Shown: positions 27,534 to 36,752, counted from the stretch's first letter. The stretch: 64,000 nucleotides of DNA from Clostridia bacterium (GCA_017517865.1 JAFWYB010000046.1:26936-90935); one strand, 5' to 3'. The notes: generated by a model not told the origin, from the sequence alone. Made by a program: numbers and translations.

Positions 27534-29939
27534 TTAGCGTGCCATATTTTCAATTTCTTCAATAGGACCTCTGAAGTCGTCGGAAACATTATTGCCGAGC
27601 TTTTTTTCGCCCTTGATGAAGCCACCGAACATAAAGCCCTTGACGTCGGTTGACATCTGGAATTTTGAGATAACGTTTGTAAGTGCCTTTTTCTTATCCT
27701 CATTCTGAAGAAAAATGCAGTTTTCGAGAGTTATCTCAATTTTTGCATCAGCCTTTGCTGTGAGAGTAATCTCAAGAGTCTTGCCTACCTTTTTCTTCTC
27801 AAACTTCACGTCCTTACCGTTTACTGTTACGGTAACGTCGGCATCGGTGATATCCCTAAACTTGAGATTGAAGCTTCTCTTTGCAGGAACAACTGCTGCT
27901 GTTCCTTCTGCCTTACAGATGCTGAGAGAAACCTTGTCACCCTGCTGAGCAACTGTGAAGACAGTCTTGAGATATTCGCCCTGCTGATATGAGAGGGTCT
28001 CGCCGTCATCCTCATAAAGAGTGAAGCTGTTGTTACCTCTGTAAACGAGTACCTCAAGCTCTGCGGGGTTGGAGCAATCGTTGAGTCTGTCGTTCTTGCT
28101 CATGGGGATGATTGCACCCTCTTTAGCAAGCACGGGGATGTAATCTATATCGCGGAACATTTTTACAAATTTGTTGCCCTCATATATTCTGCCTGTAAAG
28201 ATATCGGTGTATCTTCCCTCGGGAAGCCATACGTTTACGCCTGCAAGGTTGGTGCTTTCGCTTGTGTGCTCTGTGATGGGAGCAACGATAAGCTCAGTGC
28301 CGAAGAAGAACTGATTCTTACAGTTATATGCACTTTCGTCTGTGGGGTAAGCGTAGTACATAGGCTCGCAGATTGCCCTGCACTCGGCATGTGTACGATA
28401 GTTCATTGTGTAAATGTAGGGAAGGAGCTTGTGTCTTAAGCGGAGAGCATCCTTTGCGATCCTTTCAACGGGGCCGCTGTAATTCCAGGGCTCTTTGCCT
28501 GCAAACTCGTTGTTTGTTGAATGGAGTCTGTTAACGGGGCTGAACACACCGAGCTGAACCCAACGAAGGTATAACTCGTCGTCCTTCTTGCCCATGCAGT
28601 GGCCGCCGATATCGTGGCTCCACCAGGGGTATGCAACGTTTGAAGCGGTAGCTGTAAAGCCGGGCTGGAAGTCGAGACTCTTCCAGGTCTGAGTTGTGTC
28701 GCCGCTGAAGCCGAGCGGGTAACGCTGAGAGCCTGCACCGCAGAAGCGAGAAAGAATAAGCGGTCTGTGGTTATCCTTGGCGTTATCGAGGAAGTGGTAG
28801 TGGTTAAGAGCCCACAGGGGGTCAAGACCGGGTACGTTGGTATGTGTGCCCTGCTGCCAGTCAATCCACCAGAAGTCAACGCCCATTTTTTCAAAGGGAT
28901 GATGAAGAATATCAAAGTAGTTTTCGGTGAACTTCTTATCTGTTATATCAAACTTAACGGGCTCTTTGTCTGCGGGGTTCTGCCCCATAGCCTTACACAT
29001 TTCCTCATACTGATCTTCAAACCAGCGCACACCCATTGAGGGATGAATATTGAAGGTGGTGTGATAGCCGTCATCCTTCAGCTTTTTGAGGAAGCCCTCG
29101 GGGTCGGGGAAAAGGTCTGTGTTGAAGCTGTAGCCCGTCCAGCCTGTTGACCAGAAATCGTAAACGAATTCCATAAAGTTTTTGTGCATGCTGACCTTGT
29201 GGCTGTCCTTGCCGAATTTTTCTCTGATATTAACCCAGTGCCAGTCCATATCAACGGTAGCAACGGTAATGGGCACCTCTTCTTCCTTGAAGCGGTCCAT
29301 AAGGTCGAGATATTCCTCCTGAGTGTAAGCCTTATAGCGGCTCCACCAGTTTGAAAGGGCATAACGGGGAATAAGGGGAACCTTGCCCGTAAGCTTATAA
29401 AGGTCGGTTGTGGCACCGATATAGTCGTTGCCGTAAGCAAAATAATATACGTCACTTTCTTTGTTGTCACGGGGAAGAATAGTGCCGTCCTGCTTCATAA
29501 CGAGGGTATTGCTGTCATCAAGCAGAGCCACGCCGTTTCTTGAGCAGACGCCGTCTGTAAGGGTAATAATGCCTGCGGTGATGTCGAGGGTACGGCAGGT
29601 GCCCTTAAGGTTTCCGCCCTTGTAATCCGTCACGGTTCTTCCGTCACGAAGCTTTATGCGGAGCATCTTCTGCTCCTTGAGCGAATAGAGATAGTTTGCC
29701 TTTGTCGTTTTGATTTCGATTTCGTCGGCACTGTCCTTGATTTCGTATTTTGCCGCGTCAAAATCACGGAACCAGACGCTCTGGGTAGCCTCGTCGCAGA
29801 AGCGGGCGTTTTTCTGCACTTCCACGCGCAGAAGGCAGGGGGTGATAACGGTAAATCTTATGTTGCCTCTTATGAAGGACTGACCTTCAACGGCAACGGG
29901 TGAAGCATCAATGGCAAATCTTTTTGCAAAACTGTCCAT
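27534..29939 (-). CDS. glycoside hydrolase family 31 (alpha-glucosidase/xylosidase type)
   Basis: This 801-residue GH31 enzyme has an N-terminal beta-sandwich, a (beta/alpha)8 barrel and C-terminal beta domains. The expected nucleophile is Asp360 in WWIDWQQG and the acid/base is Asp414 in GDTTQTW; HDIGGH follows. The nucleophile motif differs from the common WxDMNE of characterised alpha-glucosidases, so substrate specificity is open. There is no signal peptide, so it is probably cytoplasmic and acts on imported oligosaccharides. After residue about 740 comes a non-catalytic tail ending in DDFRGPIEEIENMAR. The RBS is AAAGGAG. It is downstream of the amide hydrolase (42-nt gap) and probably shares its promoter. 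Confidence 0.9.
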   Translation of the reverse strand: MDSFAKRFAIDASPVAVEGQSFIRGNIRFTVITPCLLRVEVQKNARFCDEATQSVWFRDFDAAKYEIKDSADEIEIKTTKANYLYSLKEQKMLRIKLRDGRTVTDYKGGNLKGTCRTLDITAGIITLTDGVCSRNGVALLDDSNTLVMKQDGTILPRDNKESDVYYFAYGNDYIGATTDLYKLTGKVPLIPRYALSNWWSRYKAYTQEEYLDLMDRFKEEEVPITVATVDMDWHWVNIREKFGKDSHKVSMHKNFMEFVYDFWSTGWTGYSFNTDLFPDPEGFLKKLKDDGYHTTFNIHPSMGVRWFEDQYEEMCKAMGQNPADKEPVKFDITDKKFTENYFDILHHPFEKMGVDFWWIDWQQGTHTNVPGLDPLWALNHYHFLDNAKDNHRPLILSRFCGAGSQRYPLGFSGDTTQTWKSLDFQPGFTATASNVAYPWWSHDIGGHCMGKKDDELYLRWVQLGVFSPVNRLHSTNNEFAGKEPWNYSGPVERIAKDALRLRHKLLPYIYTMNYRTHAECRAICEPMYYAYPTDESAYNCKNQFFFGTELIVAPITEHTSESTNLAGVNVWLPEGRYTDIFTGRIYEGNKFVKMFRDIDYIPVLAKEGAIIPMSKNDRLNDCSNPAELEVLVYRGNNSFTLYEDDGETLSYQQGEYLKTVFTVAQQGDKVSLSICKAEGTAAVVPAKRSFNLKFRDITDADVTVTVNGKDVKFEKKKVGKTLEITLTAKADAKIEITLENCIFLQNEDKKKALTNVISKFQMSTDVKGFMFGGFIKGEKKLGNNVSDDFRGPIEEIENMAR

Positions 29940-29981
29940 AGTAATCTCCTTTATGTATATTTTTATTTGTGTTTAATTTTC

Positions 29982-31010
29982 TTATTCCGCAGCGATGATT
30001 TCACCGGGCCTGTCAACGCTTAAGCGGTACTTCTTTTCGTAGTCCATGCCTGCACACAGGAGCACACTCTTTTCGCTGCAGTTGTAAACCGCACTCCAGA
30101 GAGTGATTACGGGGTGCTTTAAAAGCTTGTGGGTATAATCAAGCACACATTCCGAAAGAAGAGTCATAGCGCTGTTTTCGGTGATAATGCCGTCGCTTTT
30201 TCTGAGGGTCTTTTTTATGCGGCTGTAACGGTCGTAGCCTCTGCCGTCGTGGTTGTCGCCGCCCTCTGTAAGGAAGTAGTTGGTAAGCGCCAGGTTTTCG
30301 TTCTTTTCATTCTGCCTTATAACGTGCATTTTGTTGTTGACATATTCGATAATGGCACTGTTGCCCTCGGCGTCGGCAAGCTGATAGTGATAGTTGATGA
30401 AAATAGAGTCGTGCATATCATACTCAGAGAAAAGCTCAACAGCCTCGTCAACGGTTGCACATTTGTCAAGTGCGGCACGGATTGCAACGGTTGTGATGAT
30501 GGGCTTTTTACCCGTATCCTGCTTGGTTGCCTTTGATTTTATCTCAAGCACGGCAATGCTTAAGCCTTTTTCGTTGATACCGTCCATAGCCATATAGGGC
30601 GCACCCATAACACGGTGGTGCTTTTTTGCGTTTTTCAGTGAGAAATGCTCGGTGCCGTGAATAAAGAAGGTTGTATCAATGATTGAAACGCTTTTATAGC
30701 CCTTTTCGGGGGCTGTCCAGCAAACTGTGCAGGGAGCCTTCTTATAATCAAAGTTTCTGCCGAGCAGATAGTTGCCTTCGGGTGTTCTTGCGTTGAAGGT
30801 TGAGCAGGCGAAGCCGCCGTGGGCGGGGTTGGGCATAATTGCAGTGCGCACCTTTTTCTGAAGAAAAAGCACGGCATCCATAATATTACCTACACCCTTT
30901 GTGAGAAGCTCGTCAAGTCCGTAGTCGTTTTCATAAACAAGAGACCAGATGTTGTCGTCAATCTGCCTGAAAGAAGAAAGAGTTTTTTGCTTTGCGATGT
31001 TTTCTTTCAT
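29982..31010 (-). CDS. linear amide C-N hydrolase (choloylglycine hydrolase / C45-like Ntn hydrolase)
   Basis: This 342-residue protein has the Ntn-hydrolase signature GGFACSTFNARTPEG with candidate nucleophile Cys69, followed by LLGRNFDY and later DGINEKGLSIAVL. In the family, Cys becomes N-terminal after processing; here 68 residues precede it, as in acyltransferase-like (C45) members rather than bile salt hydrolases, whose Cys is residue 2. There is no signal peptide. The substrate (N-acyl amide, bile salt or peptide) is unknown. It is first in an operon with GH31 and divergent from the DUF2804 gene. Confidence 0.82.
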   Translation of the reverse strand: MKENIAKQKTLSSFRQIDDNIWSLVYENDYGLDELLTKGVGNIMDAVLFLQKKVRTAIMPNPAHGGFACSTFNARTPEGNYLLGRNFDYKKAPCTVCWTAPEKGYKSVSIIDTTFFIHGTEHFSLKNAKKHHRVMGAPYMAMDGINEKGLSIAVLEIKSKATKQDTGKKPIITTVAIRAALDKCATVDEAVELFSEYDMHDSIFINYHYQLADAEGNSAIIEYVNNKMHVIRQNEKNENLALTNYFLTEGGDNHDGRGYDRYSRIKKTLRKSDGIITENSAMTLLSECVLDYTHKLLKHPVITLWSAVYNCSEKSVLLCAGMDYEKKYRLSVDRPGEIIAAE

Positions 31011-31050
31011 AGTCTGTCTATTCTCCTTCTTTCTCTTTTATATTTAAATA

Positions 31051-31079
31051 AGTATATCACAGTTTTTTTGCTATAACAA
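31051..31079 (-). promoter_or_regulatory. promoter of the amide hydrolase-GH31 operon
   Basis: On the minus strand, TTGTTA (31079-31074) and TATACT (31056-31051) are separated by 17 nt. Confidence 0.7.
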
Positions 31080-31131
31080 GAAGAAACTGACTTAAATTAT
31101 TTATAAGTGCACACAAATTTTTATAAAACCG

Positions 31132-31160
31132 TTGCAATTGAGATTAAAAAGCATTACAAT
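31132..31160 (+). promoter_or_regulatory. promoter of the DUF2804 gene
   Basis: TTGCAA (31132-31137) and TACAAT (31155-31160) have 17-nt spacing; the start codon is 32 nt downstream. Confidence 0.75.
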
Positions 31161-31191
31161 AAAGAAAAGAAAACAGTAAAGGAGAATTATT

Positions 31192-32289
31192 ATGAGTGAA
31201 ACACCACGCACCTATGTGCCCTTTCAGCAGTGGAAGGAAAAATCAAAGCAGACAGAATACACTGAGGCAACACCGCTTCTCGCTCCCGACGGAACACTTC
31301 TTGCAAAGGGCTGGGCAAGACATAACGTTTTTGATTACAATAGAGATTACGTAAAAAAGGGTAGCCCCATGAGCAAAAAGGAATGGGACTTCTATCAGGT
31401 TGCCGACGGCAATTATATGGTACAGCTCAGCTTTGCAAACATCGGTATCGGCGGCTATGTTGCAGGTAAGCTTATTGACCTTAAGGCGGGCAAGGTTATT
31501 GTTGATGCTACCCAGCTTTTCCTCGGCGGTAAGAAGTATCTTCCTCCTCTCAAGGGTGACGTGCCTAACCGTTTCAAGGCAACAATCGGCAAGGCAGAGT
31601 TTGATTTTGACACGAAGGAAAACACAAGAACAATCTGGTTTAAGATGGCTCTCAAGGATAAGACGGTTGAGTGCAAGTTTGATATGGACATTATGCCCGG
31701 CCTTGAAAACATCACAACAGTGCTTCCCTTTGCAGGTGACCCCAAGAAGTACTTTATGACAACAAAGCAGGCATGTATGCCTTGTAAGGGCTTTTACAAG
31801 GACGGCGACAAGGTTTACGAATTCAGCAAGGAAAACACCTTCTGTTCTCTTGACTGGGGCCGTGTAAACACACCTCACAAGATGGTCTGGTACTGGGGCA
31901 GCGGCTCAAAGTATATCACTGATGCCAACGGTGAAAAGAAGCTCTTCGGCTTTGAAATCACATGGGCAATCGGCGACGAAAGCAATGCTACCGAAACCTG
32001 TATCTTCTACGACGGTAAGGTACACAAATTCGGTGCTGTTGACGTTGAAACCTTCCCCAAGCCCGATAAGTTTATGAATGACTGGGTATTTATCTCTGAG
32101 GACAAGCGCTTCAACCTTACTATGAAGCCCACCTTCGACCATCATTCAGATATGAATTTGGGTATTGCAAGAATGCACACCCATCAGGTACACGGTATCT
32201 GGAACGGTGATGTAGTGCTTGATGACGGCACAAAGCTTGAAATCAAGGACATGTACGCATTCTGCGAATACGTTGAAAATAAGTGGTAA
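31192..32289 (+). CDS. DUF2804 family protein
   Basis: This 365-residue protein matches the DUF2804 family as I recognise it: LLAPDGTLLAKGWARHNVFDYNRD near the N-terminus, a beta-rich centre with FDFDTKENTRTIWF, then FCSLDWGRVNTPHKMVWYWGSGS and DHHSDMNLG. No catalytic function is established for the family. There is no signal peptide or membrane helix. The ribosome binding site is AAAGGAG. It is monocistronic with its own promoter and terminator, and divergent from the amide hydrolase operon. Confidence 0.8.
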   Translation: MSETPRTYVPFQQWKEKSKQTEYTEATPLLAPDGTLLAKGWARHNVFDYNRDYVKKGSPMSKKEWDFYQVADGNYMVQLSFANIGIGGYVAGKLIDLKAGKVIVDATQLFLGGKKYLPPLKGDVPNRFKATIGKAEFDFDTKENTRTIWFKMALKDKTVECKFDMDIMPGLENITTVLPFAGDPKKYFMTTKQACMPCKGFYKDGDKVYEFSKENTFCSLDWGRVNTPHKMVWYWGSGSKYITDANGEKKLFGFEITWAIGDESNATETCIFYDGKVHKFGAVDVETFPKPDKFMNDWVFISEDKRFNLTMKPTFDHHSDMNLGIARMHTHQVHGIWNGDVVLDDGTKLEIKDMYAFCEYVENKW

Positions 32290-32295
32290 AAAAAA

Positions 32296-32318
32296 GCTCC
32301 CCTCGGGGAGCCTTTTTT
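32296..32318 (+). terminator. terminator of the DUF2804 gene
   Basis: Stem GCTCCC / GGGAGC with a CTCG tetraloop is flanked by A8 and T7 tracts. Confidence 0.88.
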
Positions 32319-32319
32319 T

Positions 32320-32340
32320 AGTAGCAAGTAGTAAGTAGTA
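32320..32340. repeat. heptamer tandem repeat AGTAGTA
   Basis: Three 7-mers AGTAGCA, AGTAGTA, AGTAGTA begin at the end of the terminator T tract. Confidence 0.8.
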
Positions 32341-32363
32341 AGGGAATGCCCGAAGGGCAATCA

Positions 32364-32393
32364 AAGCCCCTTCCGTTGCGACGGAAGGGGCTT
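32364..32393. terminator. hairpin after the duplicated membrane protein gene
   Basis: A 13-bp perfect stem AAGCCCCTTCCGT / ACGGAAGGGGCTT with a TGCG loop lies 6 nt beyond the stop of the minus-strand gene. The T tract is weak on either strand, so it is a terminator or transcript-end stabiliser. Confidence 0.6.
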
Positions 32394-32398
32394 GAATT

Positions 32399-33988
32399 TT
32401 AAGCGTATATTTCTTCTGCTTCCTTTTCGTCTGAGGGGGCAAGCTGCTTGCTTTCCTTTTTCTTAAGTACAAGCCACAGAATTATCATAACGGGTATAAT
32501 GCCTGCTGTTGCACAGATCATATCGGTCAGAGTATCGAAAAGAGTTTCGATGCCTAAGGTGTCCAGACCCTTGTCAAAAATACCAATGTCTTCAAACACA
32601 GTCCTGCTGAAATTCTCACTTGGTCCGCCGTAAAGCTTTACAAAGAAGGGGTCCTTTGTAAAGGGGTTGTTTTCGGGCATACGGTATGCCATGTTGCCTG
32701 ATTCGGGCCAGTAGTAGTCAATGAAAAATTCATAAACCTCCCAGATGACTATTGCAAAGAAGGAGAAGCCTGAGGCGTTGAGTGTTCTCAGAAGCGGTGA
32801 AGCCTTGTCGCCCTTTCTCATCAGAGGTGTAATAAGCTCGTTGCCGATAAGAACGGCAACTGCGCCCATCATAACGTGCAGAAATTTATCGTAGCTCGTT
32901 ACGTGGTATGAGAAATTAAAGCCGTGGCTGAGGAAGGAAGCAAAGATAATTATAAAGTTTATCCAGGACTGACAGCGGAAGGGAACCTTACAGAAAATCC
33001 GTTTGGGGAAAAGAAGAATTCTAACAAGGGGTACGGCGAAGGTTGCAATAAGGTTAAGTGTCATAATAAGCACGGTTATGCTTGAGGGGCCGTGAAGCTT
33101 AAGACGGTAGACAAGCATAACGGTCTGGCCGATTCTGAGCACCCACCAGAAGATATATTCGGGTAAGGTGATTCCCTCTTTCAGAGCCTTGATTTCACTC
33201 TTTATAAAACCTTTTATGCCGCCGAAGCGTACCTTTGTCTTGTCGGGTGCGATGTAGGTGCCTGCCTTTTTATCCCTTGCTCTGAGGTAAAAGACAAGGA
33301 AAATAATTGCGGGAATTGCACCTGCAACGGCACAGAGCATATCAATAACCGTATCAAATACACCGGCAAAGCCTGCTTCAAAGTTTGCACTTCTTCCGCC
33401 GAAAAGCCAAATAAAAAACGGATCACGGTCAGGGTCGGAGCTGTATGCCATATTGGTAGAGCCGGGCCAGTTATAGTCAACGATGAATTCATAAATTTCC
33501 CAAAGAACCATAGCAAAAAATGAAAAGCCGGTTGCCGTGAGAATTCTGAAGGAATCGGAAACCTTATCTTTTTCTCTTATAAATACATCTGCAAGCTCAC
33601 TGCCCAGAAGAAGCACAACCGCTCCCGACATAAAGTGCATAAGCTTATCCCAACCGGTGACCTCGTTGATAAGGTCGAAGGTGTGGCCGAGGAAGGCGGC
33701 GAAGAAAACAATGACGTTTATCCAGCGCTGACAGCCGAAGGGAAGTCGGCAGACGACTCTTTTCGGGAAAAGCAGAAGCCTTATAAGCGGCACGGTAAAG
33801 GTTGCCAGCAGATTGACACTGAGGATGAGAACGGTCAGGCTGAAGCCGGGTCCGTTTTGTTTTTGCTTATAAATGATAGCTGCCACCATAGCCGTTCTGA
33901 GTAGCCAGCATAATATGTATTCAAAAACAGATATTTCTTTTTTTAGGCAGGCGGCTTCTTTTTTTATAAAGCCTTTTATTTTATTCAA
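32399..33988 (-). CDS. internally duplicated polytopic membrane protein
   Basis: This 529-residue protein consists of two homologous halves (about residues 1-262 and 265-529). Each half has roughly six hydrophobic helices and shares WWxLR, TVPLxRLLLFPKR, CQxWIN, DKxxHxxxGAV, GFSFFAxVxWExYEFxxDYxWP and an Asp-rich DTVIDMLCA-type segment. The His/Asp/Glu pattern within helices recalls YjdF/DUF2238-type proteins, but I do not know its function. I place the start at the TTG at 33988 with AGGAG 8 nt upstream; the ATG at 34006 sits where that RBS lies and has none itself. The C-terminal tail is charged. Confidence 0.75.
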   Translation of the reverse strand: MNKIKGFIKKEAACLKKEISVFEYILCWLLRTAMVAAIIYKQKQNGPGFSLTVLILSVNLLATFTVPLIRLLLFPKRVVCRLPFGCQRWINVIVFFAAFLGHTFDLINEVTGWDKLMHFMSGAVVLLLGSELADVFIREKDKVSDSFRILTATGFSFFAMVLWEIYEFIVDYNWPGSTNMAYSSDPDRDPFFIWLFGGRSANFEAGFAGVFDTVIDMLCAVAGAIPAIIFLVFYLRARDKKAGTYIAPDKTKVRFGGIKGFIKSEIKALKEGITLPEYIFWWVLRIGQTVMLVYRLKLHGPSSITVLIMTLNLIATFAVPLVRILLFPKRIFCKVPFRCQSWINFIIIFASFLSHGFNFSYHVTSYDKFLHVMMGAVAVLIGNELITPLMRKGDKASPLLRTLNASGFSFFAIVIWEVYEFFIDYYWPESGNMAYRMPENNPFTKDPFFVKLYGGPSENFSRTVFEDIGIFDKGLDTLGIETLFDTLTDMICATAGIIPVMIILWLVLKKKESKQLAPSDEKEAEEIYA

Positions 33989-34115
33989 AGCTATCACTCC
34001 TTTCATAATTACAGGAAAATAATAGCACAAAAGAAAAAAACAATAAACTATTGTAACAATATTGTAATTGAGAAAAGCTCAGGAAAAATTTGCTGAAGAT
34101 ACCCGGAGATTTCTG

Positions 34116-34144
34116 TTGAGTTTTTCACAGCTTTATGGTATAAT
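34116..34144 (+). promoter_or_regulatory. promoter of the acetyltransferase-FprA genes
   Basis: TTGAGT (34116-34121) and TATAAT (34139-34144) are separated by 17 nt. Confidence 0.8.
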
Positions 34145-34178
34145 ATCACAGCGAAAGAAACATTGTGCGGAGGTAACG

Positions 34179-34766
34179 ATGAAGGAAAGAAAATTCAGCA
34201 GGAAAGAGCTTAAATATTACGCAAGAATGGCGGCAGAAGCTTACGTGAACGACCCTGTGCATTCCTATGCGACCAAAAATGAAAAAATCAGAAAAAAATA
34301 TATCTACCATTTTATGATGGAGCGTCTTTCAACCTCAAACCGCGAGGATATAATCTATGAGGACGAAGAAAAAAGAGGCATCTGTGTATGGCGTGATGCC
34401 CATAATGAATATGATATATTTGATTTTATGCTTTGTCCCAACTGGGTGTTTCTTTGCATGTATCTTCCCAACACAATAAAGACTCTTTCAGCATACAGCC
34501 ACCTTGACGTTAAGGTTTTCCCTGAAAACACAAAGATAATTTCTCCCGTTTTCACCGATGTGAGCCATCAGGGTAAGGGCATAGCCACAAGGCTTATAAA
34601 GCAAGGCATAAAAGACCTTACAGCTCAGGGATATAAGCTTGGTCTTGAGGCTCAGAATGAGGATAACGTAAAATTTTATGAAAAGCTCGGCTTTAAGGTA
34701 ATCAAACACGAATATTTTGAAAAAGAAAAAATGCATAGTTATTATATGATATACGAAGGAGAATGA
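34179..34766 (+). CDS. GNAT family N-acetyltransferase
   Basis: This 195-residue protein has the GNAT acetyl-CoA pyrophosphate loop VSHQGKGIATRLI near residue 129, followed by GLEAQNEDNVKFYEKLGFKV, the usual motif B. The substrate is unknown. The start at 34179 follows GGAGGTAACG; an open frame extending 111 nt upstream runs through the promoter and is not translated. The stop lies just before the fprA start, so the two genes are probably coupled. Confidence 0.85.
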   Translation: MKERKFSRKELKYYARMAAEAYVNDPVHSYATKNEKIRKKYIYHFMMERLSTSNREDIIYEDEEKRGICVWRDAHNEYDIFDFMLCPNWVFLCMYLPNTIKTLSAYSHLDVKVFPENTKIISPVFTDVSHQGKGIATRLIKQGIKDLTAQGYKLGLEAQNEDNVKFYEKLGFKVIKHEYFEKEKMHSYYMIYEGE

Positions 34767-34768
34767 AA

Positions 34769-35920
34769 ATGAAAATCACAGAAGATATTTTATACGTTGG
34801 TGTAAATGACAGAGAAATCGACCTTTTCGAGGGTCAATATATCGTACCCGAGGGTATGGCATATAATTCATACGTTATATTTGACGAAAAAACGGCGGTA
34901 ACAGATACGGTTGATGCACGCTTTGCTGACGAATGGCTCGGCAACATTAAAGCGGTGCTCGGTGGTAAGGCTCCCGATTATCTTATAATCCACCACATGG
35001 AGCCTGACCACAGCTCAAGCATCCGTGCCTTCTGTGAGGCTTACCCCGAAACAGTTATAGTCGGCAACGCCAAAACCTTCGGTATGATAAAGGCATTTTT
35101 CGGTGACATTTCAAACGGAACGCTTGCCGTAAAGGATGGCGAAAAGCTCAGCCTCGGCAAGCATGAGCTTACCTTTGTTTTTGCGCCTATGGTGCACTGG
35201 CCTGAGGTTATGCTCAGCTTCGACAGCACCGATAAGGTACTCTTTTCTGCTGATGCCTTCGGTAAGTTCGGTGCTCTTGACGCAGATGAGGACTGGGCTT
35301 GCGAGGCAAGAAGATACTACTTCGGCATCGTGGGAAAATACGGCGCTCAGGTGCAGGCTCTTCTTAAGAAAGCGGCAGGCCTTCCTATAGAGATTATCTG
35401 TCCTCTTCACGGCCCCGTGCTTACCGAAAACCTCGGCTATTATATCGGCCTTTATAACACCTGGTCAGCCTACGGCGTTGAAAGTGAAGGCATATGTATA
35501 GCTTATACCTCAGTTTACGGCAACACTAAAAAGGCGGCAGAGCTTCTTAAGGAAAAGCTTCTTGAAAAGGGCTGTAAAAAGGTTGTTCTCAACGACCTTG
35601 CAAGAGCAGACATGGCTGAGTGTATTGAGGATGCTTTCCGCTACGGTACTCTCGTGCTTGCAACAACAACCTATAACGGCGATATTTTCCCGTTTATGAA
35701 GCAGTTCATCGACGGACTTACCGAAAGATTCTATCAGAACAGAAGACTGGCTTTTATTGAAAACGGAAGCTGGGGTCCTCTTGCGGCAAGAAAAATGAAG
35801 GCTCATTTCGAAAACAGCAAAAATATTACCTTTGCAGAAAATACCGTTACGGTGCGCTCTGCACTTAACGAAGAAAGCGTTGCCGCTATTGAGGCTCTTG
35901 CCGACGAGCTTACGGCATAA
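34769..35920 (+). CDS. fprA: FprA-type flavodiiron protein (O2/NO reductase)
   Basis: This 383-residue A-type flavoprotein has an N-terminal metallo-beta-lactamase-like diiron domain with HHMEPDHSSS, VHWPEVM, SADAFGKFG and PLHGPV, supplying the His/Glu/Asp ligands. A C-terminal flavodoxin domain begins at AYTSVYGNTKKAA. Such enzymes reduce O2 to water or NO to N2O in anaerobes, protecting them from oxidative or nitrosative stress. The start at 34769 has AGGAG 7 nt upstream; the ATG at 34763 overlaps the previous gene's stop and is too close to that RBS. Confidence 0.92.
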   Translation: MKITEDILYVGVNDREIDLFEGQYIVPEGMAYNSYVIFDEKTAVTDTVDARFADEWLGNIKAVLGGKAPDYLIIHHMEPDHSSSIRAFCEAYPETVIVGNAKTFGMIKAFFGDISNGTLAVKDGEKLSLGKHELTFVFAPMVHWPEVMLSFDSTDKVLFSADAFGKFGALDADEDWACEARRYYFGIVGKYGAQVQALLKKAAGLPIEIICPLHGPVLTENLGYYIGLYNTWSAYGVESEGICIAYTSVYGNTKKAAELLKEKLLEKGCKKVVLNDLARADMAECIEDAFRYGTLVLATTTYNGDIFPFMKQFIDGLTERFYQNRRLAFIENGSWGPLAARKMKAHFENSKNITFAENTVTVRSALNEESVAAIEALADELTA

Positions 35921-35924
35921 AAAT

Positions 35925-35953
35925 AACCCCCTGTTCGTGCAGGGGGTATTATT
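35925..35953 (+). terminator. terminator after fprA
   Basis: Stem ACCCCCTG / CAGGGGGT with a TTCGTG loop is followed by ATTATTA. The weak T tract may allow readthrough into the downstream ferredoxin gene. Confidence 0.65.
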
Positions 35954-35967
35954 AAAGGAGAGGCTTT

Positions 35968-36720
35968 ATGGTCATATATTTTACGGGTACGGGAAACAGC
36001 CGTTACTGTGCGAAAAAAATTGCCGCTGTTACGGAGGATACGGTTATCAATGCGGGTGAGCTTATTAAAAGCGGAAAAAAGGGCAGCTTCTCGTCGGAAA
36101 AGCCCTACGTTTTTGTTGCACCCACATACAGCTGGCAGCTTCCCCGTGTTTTTGACGGCTTTTTAAGAGAGGCAGCCTTCAGCGGCAGCAGGAAGGCTTA
36201 CTTTGTTATGACCTGCGGAGACGACATCGGCTGCGCGGGAGTGAAGAATAAGGAGCTTTGCGAGACTGTCGGGCTTACATATATGGGTACTGCGGAAATA
36301 AAAATGCCCGAAAACTATATAGCTATGTTTGATGTACCTGACGAAAAAAGCTGTGATGAAATTATGCTTTCGGCTCATAAGCTTATCTCGCAAGCGGGCA
36401 AAAGCATACTCGGCGGTGAGATGCTTCCCGAAAGAAAGAGAGGCCTTGCCGATAAGCTTAAAACCGGGCCGGTGAACACGCTGTTTTACCGCCTTTTCGT
36501 CAATGCCAAGGCATTCAGATGTGATGACAGATGTATTTCCTGCGGCAGGTGTGAAAGGCTTTGCCCGATGAACACGGTAAAGCTCGTTGACGGCAGACCG
36601 CAGTGGGGTGAGGGCTGTACTCACTGTATGGCCTGCATCAGCTATTGCCCTGAGGAAGCCATAGAATACGGCAGAAAAAGTGTCGGCAAGAGAAGATACA
36701 GATGCAAGGAAGAAAACTAA
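35968..36720 (+). CDS. EFR1-type flavodoxin-ferredoxin fusion protein
   Basis: This 250-residue electron-transfer protein has an N-terminal flavodoxin-like domain (FTGTGNSRYCAKKI as the FMN phosphate loop, APTYSWQLPRV) and a C-terminal two-[4Fe-4S] ferredoxin domain with CISCGRCERLCP and CTHCMACISYCP. It is cytoplasmic. Such fusions supply low-potential electrons in anaerobes; the partner here is unknown, although FprA upstream needs an electron donor, which is a reasonable but untested link. The RBS is AAAGGAG. Confidence 0.87.
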   Translation: MVIYFTGTGNSRYCAKKIAAVTEDTVINAGELIKSGKKGSFSSEKPYVFVAPTYSWQLPRVFDGFLREAAFSGSRKAYFVMTCGDDIGCAGVKNKELCETVGLTYMGTAEIKMPENYIAMFDVPDEKSCDEIMLSAHKLISQAGKSILGGEMLPERKRGLADKLKTGPVNTLFYRLFVNAKAFRCDDRCISCGRCERLCPMNTVKLVDGRPQWGEGCTHCMACISYCPEEAIEYGRKSVGKRRYRCKEEN

Positions 36721-36752
36721 GCTGTCTCTACGGTGATTTTATCCCCCGAGTC

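Noticed and set aside
34004-34006. ATG as start of the duplicated membrane protein
   Set aside because: The AAAGGAG ribosome binding site lies just downstream of this ATG, pointing to the TTG at 33988.
34022-34072. Direct TTGTAA/TTACAA repeats between the divergent membrane protein and acetyltransferase genes
   Set aside because: They are short AT-rich motifs without clear dyad symmetry or a nearby regulator gene; not enough to call an operator.
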